DNA from: Pseudomonas sp. GM50
Lineage (GTDB): Bacteria; Pseudomonadota; Gammaproteobacteria; Pseudomonadales; Pseudomonadaceae
Length of the DNA stretch: 48,909 nucleotides
Assembly: GCF_000282375.1 (NCBI RefSeq)
Contig: NZ_AKJK01000073.1
Span: 1 to 48,909, forward strand
Reading direction: 5' to 3'
Each line of letters begins with the position of its first letter. The first letter of the stretch is position 1. Below, in pieces: positions 33,469 through 40,372 of this stretch. The notes under the pieces are model-generated. The model was not told the DNA's origin and did no database searches. It saw only the letters and a program-made list of their open reading frames with translations. Both the position numbers and the translations under genes were made by a program.

Positions 33469-34443
33469 ATGAACCTGACTGAACCCCGCGAGCTGGCGCC
33501 ACTGCTTGAAGCCTTTCTGTTGGCCTCGGGAAAACCGCAATCGCTTGAACGCCTGTTCGAACTCTTCGAAGAAGGCGAGCGGCCGGAGCCCCCTGTTTTC
33601 AAGAAAGCGCTGACGATTCTGGCAAAGTCCTGCGACGGCCGTGCTTTCGAGTTGAAGGAAGTTGCCTCCGGGTATCGCCTGCAGATCCGCGAAAAGTTCG
33701 CGCCGTGGGTCGGACGTTTGTGGGAAGAGCGGCCGCAACGCTATTCCCGCGCCATGCTCGAAACCATGGCGCTGATCGCCTATCGCCAGCCGATCACCCG
33801 GGGCGAGATCGAAGACGTGCGCGGCGTGGCCGTCAACAGCCACATCGTGAAAACCCTGCTGGAACGTGAGTGGATCCGCATCGTCGGTTACCGCGACGTA
33901 CCCGGCAAACCGGCGATGTTCGCCACCACCAAGGCGTTTCTCGATCACTTCAACCTGAAGAATCTCGACGACCTGCCGCCACTCGCCGAACTGCGCGAAC
34001 TTGAACCCGATCCTGTGCTCGATTTCGACGACGCGCCCGTGCCTGCCAGCCTGCAGGAATTGGCTGATGCCAGCGCCGAGCCGGAAGAACCCAAGGAAGA
34101 AACCAGTTTCCACACTCTGTTGCTGGAACTGGACACCATGGAAGAGGGGCTCAAGACCGACTTCGACGATTTGTTGCGCGATGGCGCGGTGACCGAGACG
34201 GAAGGGGAGTCGGTTCAACCCGAGCCTGAAACCGAAGCTGAACCTCCGGTCGAGGCTGAAGCCGAAGTCGAATCAGAACAGGAAGACGACATTCTTGGCG
34301 TCGCCGAGGCTCGCGAAAAGCTCCTGGCCGCCGTAGCCGCGCTCGAACAGCCGAAACCCGAGCCCGAATTGACCGACGAAGAAGCCGAAGCCAAGGCCCT
34401 CGCCGAAGCAATCGAAGCTGAGCGCCGCCAGTTCGAAGATTGA
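33469..34443 (+). CDS. scpB: segregation and condensation protein ScpB
   Basis: A 324-residue ScpB. Two winged-helix domains occupy about residues 8-170 and include LLASGKPQSLERLFELF, RYSRAMLETMALIAYRQPITRGEIEDVRGV and LLEREWIRIVGYRDVPGKPA. The remaining 150 residues are a Glu/Pro-rich acidic tail, probably disordered, which makes it longer than the roughly 200-residue Bacillus protein. It works with ScpA and SMC in chromosome segregation. Confidence 0.93.
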   Translation: MNLTEPRELAPLLEAFLLASGKPQSLERLFELFEEGERPEPPVFKKALTILAKSCDGRAFELKEVASGYRLQIREKFAPWVGRLWEERPQRYSRAMLETMALIAYRQPITRGEIEDVRGVAVNSHIVKTLLEREWIRIVGYRDVPGKPAMFATTKAFLDHFNLKNLDDLPPLAELRELEPDPVLDFDDAPVPASLQELADASAEPEEPKEETSFHTLLLELDTMEEGLKTDFDDLLRDGAVTETEGESVQPEPETEAEPPVEAEAEVESEQEDDILGVAEAREKLLAAVAALEQPKPEPELTDEEAEAKALAEAIEAERRQFED

Positions 34444-34450
34444 CCCAAAT

Positions 34451-34544
34451 CCTGTGGGAGCGAGCCTGCTCGCGATTGCGGTCTATCAGTCACTTTGATG
34501 CTGAATGTGCTGTCGTCATCGCGAGCAGGCTCGCTCCCACAAGG
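34451..34544. repeat. REPIN (family GTGGGAGCGAGCCTGCTCGCG)
   Basis: Perfect arms CCTGTGGGAGCGAGCCTGCT and complement, within the scpB-rluB gap. It may form an RNA hairpin affecting downstream rluB levels. Confidence 0.85.
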
Positions 34545-34717
34545 GTTCCGTGTTCTCCGGTTGATTAAACTCGGTGCCACCGGTCGGCGGAAAATCAAGT
34601 AAGTCTTCATCGATCAGCTAGTCTCTGATGCGCGAACGTCTCCATGAGCGTATGATTCGCGACCCTTCGGCGATCGCTTCGCCCAAGTTCTTCAAAAAGT
34701 ACCCAGATTTACATCGC

Positions 34718-34735
34718 TTCAGGCACAAGCCTGAA
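34718..34735 (+). promoter_or_regulatory. 7-bp tetraloop hairpin upstream of rluB
   Basis: TTCAGGC-ACAA-GCCTGAA, 25 bp upstream of the rluB start and clear of the GGGAGG ribosome binding site. Function unknown. Confidence 0.3.
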
Positions 34736-34759
34736 CAGACCACACCGGGAGGTGCCCAG

Positions 34760-36025
34760 ATGAGTATCAACGACCAGAAAGACGACCAGGAAATCGGCCC
34801 AGCAGGCGAAAAGCTGCAGAAAGTCCTCGCCCGTATCGGCGTCGGCTCGCGCCGTGACGTGGAAGCCTGGATCAGCCACGGCCGCATCAAGGTCAATGGC
34901 AAAGACGCCACCCTCGGCCAGCGCGTCGACCTGCATGACGCCATCACCATCGATGGCCGGGTGATCAAGCGCGAAGAAGCCGCCGAGTCGGTACGCCGCG
35001 TGATCATGTACAACAAACCCGACGGCGAAATCTGCACCCGTAACGACCCTGAAGGTCGTCCGACCGTGTTCGACAAGATGCCGCGCCCCAAAGAAGGTCG
35101 CTGGATCAACATCGGTCGTCTGGACATCAACACCACCGGTTTGCTGATGTTCACCACCGACGGTGAATTGGCCAACCGCCTGATGCACCCATCCTACGAA
35201 ATGGACCGTGAATACGCGGTACGTGTACGTGGCGAAGTCGACGACGAGATGATTGAACGCCTGAAGGCAGGCGTGGTGCTCGAAGACGGCCCGGCCAAGT
35301 TCACCGACATCAAACAGGCTCCGGGTGGCGAAGGTTTCAACCACTGGTACCACTGCGTGGTGATGGAAGGTCGTAACCGCGAAGTCCGTCGTCTGTGGGA
35401 ATCCCAGGGCCTGGTGGTCAGCCGCCTGAAGCGCGTGCGTTTCGGTCCGGTGTTCCTCAACTCCGACCTGCCGATGGGCCGCTGGCGCGAAATGAGCCAG
35501 TACGAAGTCGATGTTCTGAGTGCCGAGGTCGGCCTGACGCCGGTGGCGATGCCGCAAATGAACGCCAAGAGCAAAGACAAGCTCGATCGCATGCAGCGCA
35601 AATCGTCCCGTCCGATGGGCAAGACCGAACGCGTACGGACCCTGCGTCCAGCCGCTGGTGCTCCGGCAGCTGGTCCACGTCCAGCCCGCGAGCCACAGAT
35701 CGAAGGCGAACGTCCGGCCCGCAAGCCAGCGCCACGTCAGGACGGCGAGCGCGGTCCACGCACACCGCGTCCGGCCAACGGTCGCACTGAGCGTGGCGAA
35801 GGCCGTGGCGCTCCGTCCGGTGGTCGTAGCGATCGCGGCGCGCCTGCCGGTCGTGGTACGCCCGTGGCAGACCGCCCGGCCGACACCAAGCGCCCGGCCA
35901 AGCCGGCGCCGAAGAAACGCCCAGGCATCGTGCTGGTCGACCGTGACGCGCCATCGGGTAAACGCCGCGGCGCGCCAGCCGGTTCCGGCCAGCGTCCGGG
36001 CTTCGGTCGTCGCAAGCCTGAGTAA
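34760..36025 (+). CDS. rluB: 23S rRNA pseudouridine synthase RluB, long basic tail
   Basis: A 421-residue RsuA/RluB-family pseudouridine synthase, expected to modify U2605 of 23S rRNA. An N-terminal S4 RNA-binding domain (KLQKVLARIGVGSRRDVEAWI, about 18-65) is followed by the catalytic domain with GRLDINTTGLLMFTTDG, Asp122 being the nucleophile. After about residue 280 comes a 140-residue low-complexity Arg/Pro/Gly/Ala-rich tail, probably disordered and RNA-binding, that is absent from the shorter E. coli enzyme. The ATG at 34760 has a strong GGGAGG. The upstream reading frame stays open for 44 codons but lacks a ribosome site. Confidence 0.9.
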   Translation: MSINDQKDDQEIGPAGEKLQKVLARIGVGSRRDVEAWISHGRIKVNGKDATLGQRVDLHDAITIDGRVIKREEAAESVRRVIMYNKPDGEICTRNDPEGRPTVFDKMPRPKEGRWINIGRLDINTTGLLMFTTDGELANRLMHPSYEMDREYAVRVRGEVDDEMIERLKAGVVLEDGPAKFTDIKQAPGGEGFNHWYHCVVMEGRNREVRRLWESQGLVVSRLKRVRFGPVFLNSDLPMGRWREMSQYEVDVLSAEVGLTPVAMPQMNAKSKDKLDRMQRKSSRPMGKTERVRTLRPAAGAPAAGPRPAREPQIEGERPARKPAPRQDGERGPRTPRPANGRTERGEGRGAPSGGRSDRGAPAGRGTPVADRPADTKRPAKPAPKKRPGIVLVDRDAPSGKRRGAPAGSGQRPGFGRRKPE

Positions 36026-36042
36026 TCGGTAAGCGCTCCATG

Positions 36043-36074
36043 AAAAACGCCATCCCTTGGGATGGCGTTTTTTT
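36043..36074 (+). terminator. intrinsic terminator after rluB
   Basis: AAAACGCCATCCC and GGGATGGCGTTTT form a GC-rich stem with a tiny loop and a run of eight T. The A-run on the left makes it usable in both directions, so it may also end the minus-strand M29 transcript. Confidence 0.92.
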
Positions 36075-36113
36075 TGGGGGCTGGTTTTAGTTGTACGGTG
36101 TTTATGAGGGCCT

Positions 36114-36183
36114 CTTCGCGGGCAAGCCTCGCTCCCACAAGGGCACCACCGTACCTGTAGGAGCGAGGCTTGCCCGCGAAGGC
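36114..36183. repeat. REPIN (family GTAGGAGCGAGGCTTGCCCGCGAA)
   Basis: Left arm CTTCGCGGGCAAGCCTCGCT and complementary right arm ending at 36183, with a short spacer, between the rluB terminator and the convergent M29-like gene. Confidence 0.85.
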
Positions 36184-36211
36184 ATCAGCCGCATCACCTC
36201 AAAAACTGGAG

Positions 36212-37177
36212 CTAGAAGACAAACCGCCGATCAAACACCGGGTCATCATCCAGCGCCAACACGCCACCAGAGAAGATCAAATCCAGATGATGGCTGCCCT
36301 TGGCACCTCCGCCCAACCCCAGGTGCAAGCCGCAATGGCGCTCCTCGAACCCGGCATTGCGCGCATACAAATCTTTCACGCCTTCGTTGGTACCGATCCC
36401 CAACTCCTCGATTCGCCGATTGGACGGATTGGCGTCCAGGTACTTGTTGAAGTCATGTTCCAGCCCCGGCACATCGGTGGCGATTTTGCTGATGGTGGAG
36501 TTCTCGATCCACAACTCCAGCGGTGACGCCAATACGCCGTACTTGCGGGCAAATGGAATCGTACTGAGGAAAGTCCCCATAAATTTCACCCGGCCATTAA
36601 TCGCCTCGCTATGAGTAGCGATTTCGCCGGGCGCCAGGTCGAAGTTGCCGATACCGTTGATGTCGGTCCACTTCTTGATACTGCTCAAGGGTGTTTCGAA
36701 CCACGACCCATGATCATCTTTGAAACTCAGGGTGGTGGCGTGGGACATGCGCTGGATCAAGTGGCTGTTCAACCCGGCAATTCGCTGCGGGGTGACACTG
36801 AAAGTGTCGTAGAAGTAATCGCCGTAATCCTTGAACAGCAATGACTTCTTCCAGTTCTGCGCCATCACGCCTTGCAGCGCACGGACAAACTCCGGGCCGT
36901 CGGGACGCGGGTTGGGCAGGGTGGAAGAGTCGTAGAAAAAAATGTACAGATCGCTGTCGGTAATTGCCTGGGCCAGCAATTCGGTGGGTTCGAGGTCCAG
37001 ACGCATCGCGCTGAAGCTGAACCGTGGGCTGTTACCAGCCTGTTCGGCGATGGCGCAGGTGTGCGCCTCGTAATCAGCGGTATGGCCGAGCAAGACCTTC
37101 GCCGGGTTGATACCGGCAACGGCAGGGTGATGTTCGAGGTAGTAAAGGAAATGCGAAATGGCGCGTTGCTTATCCAT
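36212..37177 (-). CDS. M29-type (aminopeptidase T-like) metallopeptidase beside a small peptide gene
   Basis: A 321-residue protein resembling the C-terminal part of M29 aminopeptidases. Expected metal ligands are present: Glu185 (LAPGEIATHSEAINGR), Glu257/258 (RRIEELGIGTNEGVK), His285 (CGLHLGLGGGAKGS), His296/297 and Asp299 (SHHLDLIFSGG). It is about 90 residues shorter than typical M29 enzymes (about 410), with a reduced N-terminal domain. No signal peptide. The ATG at 37177 follows GGGAGGA. It is the second gene after a 45-residue peptide gene, 67 bp away with a hairpin between, which suggests that it processes or modifies that peptide. No transporter is adjacent. Peptidase fold fairly likely; role inferred. 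Confidence 0.75.
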   Translation of the reverse strand: MDKQRAISHFLYYLEHHPAVAGINPAKVLLGHTADYEAHTCAIAEQAGNSPRFSFSAMRLDLEPTELLAQAITDSDLYIFFYDSSTLPNPRPDGPEFVRALQGVMAQNWKKSLLFKDYGDYFYDTFSVTPQRIAGLNSHLIQRMSHATTLSFKDDHGSWFETPLSSIKKWTDINGIGNFDLAPGEIATHSEAINGRVKFMGTFLSTIPFARKYGVLASPLELWIENSTISKIATDVPGLEHDFNKYLDANPSNRRIEELGIGTNEGVKDLYARNAGFEERHCGLHLGLGGGAKGSHHLDLIFSGGVLALDDDPVFDRRFVF

Positions 37178-37205
37178 GTAGTCCTCCCTGACAAACCGAG
37201 AAAGT

Positions 37206-37236
37206 GGCAGGCACGACCGGCCGGATCGTGCCTGCC
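37206..37236 (-). terminator. 11-bp intercistronic hairpin between peptide gene and M29-like gene
   Basis: GGCAGGCACGA (37206-37216) and TCGTGCCTGCC (37226-37236) pair perfectly around nine bases. There is no T-run, so it may protect the upstream message or partly attenuate, giving more peptide than enzyme. Confidence 0.55.
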
Positions 37237-37244
37237 GGGATGTC

Positions 37245-37382
37245 TTACAGAGGCCACATCGCCGTGCCGAACGGAACAACCGCGTCGGCTTGCATCATGT
37301 CGACGGCGGCATCATGGGTCGGTGCTTCAAACCAATCGTCCAGTTGCAGTTCAGTGTCCAAGTCTTTGTCCAGTGCTTGCAT
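37245..37382 (-). CDS. 45-residue acidic peptide, candidate RiPP precursor
   Basis: A small gene with an excellent ribosome binding site (AGGAG, 7 bp before the ATG). The product starts MQALDKDLDTELQLDDWFEA and ends DAVVPFGTAMWPL. Eight Asp and two Glu against one Lys make it strongly acidic up to residue 33; the last 12 residues are uncharged and hydrophobic with Pro, Phe, Gly, Thr and Trp. An acidic leader followed by a short hydrophobic core is the layout of many ribosomally made, modified peptide precursors. It has no Cys or Ser, so lanthipeptide or thiazole chemistry is unlikely. It heads a two-gene unit with an M29-type peptidase. No homologue is recognised; a small regulatory or structural protein remains possible. 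Confidence 0.65.
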   Translation of the reverse strand: MQALDKDLDTELQLDDWFEAPTHDAAVDMMQADAVVPFGTAMWPL

Positions 37383-37876
37383 GGTGAATCTCCTAGATGA
37401 CTTCTTTGGTTAAGAACAGCGGCGTGCTTTTCACTCGTTGAAGAGCGCGTCAACGTGCCGGTCGATGCGGCTCGGCAAGTCGCTGAAAACCTAGTTCACA
37501 GGGTTTTAGAATGCAAAAAAAAATTAAACAATTTTCATTTGAACTATTTATTCCATTTTTCGAAAGCCAATTTTCTTAATAAAAAACAGAAAACTAAGCA
37601 GGACATTTCCTTAGGAAGCTTCCTATCGTCAATTTACAGTCAGTGGGCTTCTGGATCTGATTTGGAAAATTTACGTTACGCCTTGTCAATAAAACCTTAC
37701 GAAAAGCGCTCTTAAACCCCGTGGAATGCCGCCAGGAAGAGGAGCGTAAGGAAAACCTGCCGTCCGCCAGCCTGTTGGCGGTATTCAAGGGCTCTGGCAC
37801 GCTTGTTTCAGCAGCGTATGAAGGGTGAGATGCGCCCCATGCCTGTCGTGCAGGTGCATAACAAGAAGGAGGCGCA
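37383..37876. other. AT-rich intergenic patch between peptide gene and aroP leader region
   Basis: About 490 bp without a convincing gene. From about 37500 to 37710 the DNA is strongly AT-rich (A-runs, many TTT/AAA), unlike the surrounding GC-rich chromosome. A perfect 14-bp palindrome TAGGAAGCTTCCTA lies at 37612-37625. On the minus strand TTGCAT then 17 bp then TAGGTT (near 37488-37516) is a weak promoter candidate for the peptide gene. Open frames on both strands here have atypical codons and no ribosome sites. Confidence 0.6.
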
Positions 37877-38023
37877 ATGAACGCCGTGACTCATCTCCAT
37901 CTCTCCCTGTGGGGCGATTTTTCCGTTGCCCCCATCGATGACCTGCAAAGGTCTGACTCAATTTTTGCAGCCGCCCGAGACCCTCGAGGCGGACACAGGC
38001 AATCCCGGCAACCGACGCGCTGA
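37877..38023 (+). CDS. 48-residue small ORF with strong ribosome binding site
   Basis: The ATG at 37877 follows AAGGAGG at good spacing. The product starts MNAVTHLHLSLWGDFSVAPI and ends in an Arg/Gln-rich stretch; it matches nothing I recognise. The strong translation signal contrasts with a degenerate C-terminal half, so this may be the truncated remnant of a longer gene or a small leader protein. It precedes the aroP promoter. Confidence 0.3.
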   Translation: MNAVTHLHLSLWGDFSVAPIDDLQRSDSIFAAARDPRGGHRQSRQPTR

Positions 38024-38034
38024 TCCAGCGGTGT

Positions 38035-38063
38035 CTGGCAGCAGGGGGTTACAGGTGTACAAT
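38035..38063 (+). promoter_or_regulatory. probable sigma-70 promoter of aroP
   Basis: CTGGCA (38035-38040), a 17-bp spacer, and TACAAT (38058-38063). Transcription would begin near 38070, giving a leader of about 245 nt before the aroP start. Confidence 0.5.
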
Positions 38064-38077
38064 GCGCCGCGTTTTAA

Positions 38078-38170
38078 CTGTGACCCTCTGCGCAACAGCG
38101 CAAACCTCAAGGCTATCCGCCTTGTTCACTCCGCCGCGTCACGAGCGTGTCGGGTTCGATTTCGTCACAG
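38078..38170 (+). promoter_or_regulatory. structured aroP leader RNA, three-way-junction-like
   Basis: CTGTGAC (38078-38084) and GTCACAG (38164-38170) form a closing 7-bp stem. Inside are TGCGC-AACA-GCGCA (38089-38102) and CAAGGC-TATCC-GCCTTG (38108-38124), with a weaker third element near 38131-38152. It looks like a multibranched regulatory RNA in the aroP 5' leader. It matches no riboswitch class that I know. Pairing is by eye only. Confidence 0.4.
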
Positions 38171-38191
38171 ATAAAAACAAACAGGTGACGC

Positions 38192-38254
38192 ATGACTATC
38201 GTAAAAACGCTGAACTCCTGGTGCCTGCGCTGGGGTTTGATCGGCGCTGCTTGA
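38192..38254 (+). CDS. 20-residue leader peptide ORF upstream of aroP (two Trp)
   Basis: The ATG at 38192 follows CAGGTGA. The product reads MTIVKTLNSWCLRWGLIGAA, with Trp at positions 10 and 14. It lies 60 bp before the start of the aromatic amino acid transporter gene and directly after the structured leader. Trp codons in a short leader fit attenuation or ribosome-stalling control by tryptophan supply, but no clear terminator follows. Translation is inferred. Confidence 0.45.
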   Translation: MTIVKTLNSWCLRWGLIGAA

Positions 38255-38314
38255 AATCGCAACCGAGCAGCAACGTCTACTGAACATCATCAAACCTTGC
38301 GTGAGACCCTTTTC

Positions 38315-39736
38315 ATGAGTGGACAAAACTCGCATTCAGGCGAGCTGAAACGCGGCCTGAAAAATCGCCATATTCAACTGATCGCCCTCGGTGGCGCGAT
38401 CGGTACCGGGTTGTTCCTCGGCTCGGCCGGCGTGCTCAAATCCGCCGGCCCGTCGATGATTCTCGGCTACGCCATCTGCGGCTTCATCGCTTTCATGATC
38501 ATGCGCCAACTCGGCGAAATGATCGTCGAAGAGCCGGTCGCCGGTTCCTTCAGCCACTTCGCGCACAAATACTGGGGCGGATTTGCCGGCTTCCTGTCGG
38601 GCTGGAACTGCTGGATTCTGTACATCCTGGTGGGCATGTCGGAGCTGACCGCGGTCGGCAAATACATCCACTACTGGGCGCCACATATCCCGACCTGGGT
38701 CTCGGCAGCCGGCTTCTTCGTCTTGATCAACCTGATCAACCTGGCCAACGTCAAAGTCTTTGGTGAGGCCGAGTTCTGGTTCGCGATCATCAAGGTCGTG
38801 GCCATCGTCGGCATGATTGCGCTCGGCAGCTACCTGCTGGTCAGCGGCGACGGCGGCCCACAAGCCTCTGTAACCAACCTGTGGGAACACGGCGGCTTCT
38901 TCCCGAACGGCGTCAGCGGTCTGGTGATGGCCATGGCGATCATCATGTTCTCCTTCGGCGGCCTGGAAATGCTCGGTTTCACCGCTGCTGAAGCCGACAA
39001 GCCGAAAACCGTGATCCCGAAAGCCATCAACCAGGTGATCTACCGGATCCTGATTTTCTACATCGGTGCGTTGGTTATCCTGCTTTCGCTGACGCCATGG
39101 GACAGTCTGTTGGCGACCCTGAACGCGTCGGGTGATTCCTACAGCGGCAGCCCGTTCGTTCAAGTGTTCTCGATGCTTGGCAGTGACACCGCCGCGCACA
39201 TCCTCAACTTCGTGGTCCTGACCGCGGCGCTGTCGGTGTACAACAGCGGCACCTACTGCAACAGCCGCATGCTGCTGGGCATGGCCGAGCAGGGCGATGC
39301 GCCGAAGGCCTTGTCGAAGATCGACAAACGTGGCGTGCCGGTGCGTTCGATCCTGGCATCTGCCGCTGTGACGTTGATCGCGGTGTTGCTGAACTACCTG
39401 ATCCCGCAAAACGCGCTGGAACTGTTGATGTCGTTGGTGGTGGCCACCCTGGTGATCAACTGGGCGATGATCAGTTTCTCGCACTTCAAGTTCCGTCAGC
39501 ACATGAACAAGACCAGACAGACGCCACTGTTCAAGGCCCTGTGGTACCCGTACGGCAACTATGTTTGCCTGGCGTTCGTGGTGTTCATCCTTGGCGTGAT
39601 GCTGCTGATTCCGGGCATCCAGATCTCGGTGTATGCGATTCCGGTGTGGGTCGCGTTCATGTGGGTCTGCTACGGCATCAAGAACAAGCGTAGTGCGCAA
39701 CATGCGTTGCAGGCTGCAGGTTCCGCTGCCAAGTAA
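38315..39736 (+). CDS. aroP: aromatic amino acid transporter AroP
   Basis: A 473-residue APC-family permease with about twelve helices, importing Phe, Tyr and Trp by proton symport at the inner membrane. It starts with the AAT-family signature ELKRGLKNRHIQLIALGGAIGTGLFLGSA near residue 9; EFWFAIIKVVAIVGM and FSFGGLEMLGFTAAEADKPKTVIPKAI follow. The start at 38315 fits the family; GTGAGA is a weak ribosome site, consistent with leader control. It lies near the phhABC catabolic operon and probably supplies its substrate. A small hairpin follows at 39759. Confidence 0.88.
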   Translation: MSGQNSHSGELKRGLKNRHIQLIALGGAIGTGLFLGSAGVLKSAGPSMILGYAICGFIAFMIMRQLGEMIVEEPVAGSFSHFAHKYWGGFAGFLSGWNCWILYILVGMSELTAVGKYIHYWAPHIPTWVSAAGFFVLINLINLANVKVFGEAEFWFAIIKVVAIVGMIALGSYLLVSGDGGPQASVTNLWEHGGFFPNGVSGLVMAMAIIMFSFGGLEMLGFTAAEADKPKTVIPKAINQVIYRILIFYIGALVILLSLTPWDSLLATLNASGDSYSGSPFVQVFSMLGSDTAAHILNFVVLTAALSVYNSGTYCNSRMLLGMAEQGDAPKALSKIDKRGVPVRSILASAAVTLIAVLLNYLIPQNALELLMSLVVATLVINWAMISFSHFKFRQHMNKTRQTPLFKALWYPYGNYVCLAFVVFILGVMLLIPGIQISVYAIPVWVAFMWVCYGIKNKRSAQHALQAAGSAAK

Positions 39737-39758
39737 GTGCAGAACGCGGAAACAACAC

Positions 39759-39779
39759 ACCCGGCCATGTGCCGGGTTT
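39759..39779 (+). terminator. weak intrinsic terminator after aroP
   Basis: ACCCGGC-CATGT-GCCGGGTTTG, a 6-7 bp stem and short T-rich tail (TTTGTCATTT), 23 bp past the aroP stop. Confidence 0.55.
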
Positions 39780-39804
39780 GTCATTTATGGGTTCCATACA
39801 AAAT

Positions 39805-39898
39805 CCTGTGGGAGCGTGGCTTGCCCGCGATTCAGGCGCCGCGGTTCATCAGGCATACCGCGTTATCGTTCATCGCGGGCAAGCCACGCTCCCACAGG
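39805..39898. repeat. REPIN (family GTGGGAGCGTGGCTTGCCCGCGA)
   Basis: Perfect arms CCTGTGGGAGCGTGGCTTGC and complement, with inner complementarity, between aroP and arfB. A T in the arm (GCGTGGC) distinguishes it from the other families here. Confidence 0.85.
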
Positions 39899-39958
39899 GG
39901 CCGCATTCGTTTAGTCCATTCGCGGTATCCTGAACGCCCTGATACCGGACCTTTTTCC

Positions 39959-40372
39959 ATGCTGGTGATTTCCAACAACGTGCATCTGCCGGATGCCGAG
40001 ATCGAATTGACGGCCATTCGTGCGCAAGGTGCCGGTGGGCAGAACGTCAACAAGGTCTCCAGCGCCGTGCACCTGCGCTTCGACATTCCGGCCTCGTCCT
40101 TGCCCGAGTTCTACAAGGAGCGGCTGCTGGCGCTGCGCGACAGTCGCATCACCAGCGAAGGGGTGTTGATCATCAAGGCCCAGCAATACCGTACGCAGGA
40201 GGCCAATCGCGCCGATGCGCTGGAACGGCTGACCGAGTTGATCCTCAGTGCCACCAAGGTCGAGAAGAAACGCCGTCCGACCAAGCCGACACTCGGTTCG
40301 AAGAAGCGTCGGCTCGAATCCAAGACCAAGCGCGGTAGCATCAAGGCTGGGCGTGGCAAGGTGGATTTCTAA
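39959..40372 (+). CDS. arfB: alternative ribosome-rescue factor ArfB (YaeJ)
   Basis: A 137-residue peptidyl-tRNA hydrolase that frees ribosomes stalled without a stop codon. The catalytic GGQ is in AQGAGGQNVNKVSSAVHLRFD, with Gln28. A basic C-terminal tail (EKKRRPTKPTLGSKKRRLESK) is the part that enters the empty mRNA channel. Length matches E. coli YaeJ (140). The ATG at 39959 gives the family start MLVISNNV. The gene overlaps the convergent MFS gene by 4 bp. Confidence 0.93.
   Translation: MLVISNNVHLPDAEIELTAIRAQGAGGQNVNKVSSAVHLRFDIPASSLPEFYKERLLALRDSRITSEGVLIIKAQQYRTQEANRADALERLTELILSATKVEKKRRPTKPTLGSKKRRLESKTKRGSIKAGRGKVDF

Noticed and set aside
37455..37715. 86-codon plus-strand frame in the AT-rich patch
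   Set aside because: No ribosome site, Lys/Asn/Phe-rich translation consistent with AT-rich noncoding DNA, no motif.
38078..38170. tRNA gene suggested by a 7-bp closing stem, a 5-bp/7-nt arm and a GGTTCGAT sequence
   Set aside because: The T arm cannot pair before the acceptor strand, the loop anticodon would be unusual, and the invariant D-loop bases are missing. Kept only as a structured leader RNA.
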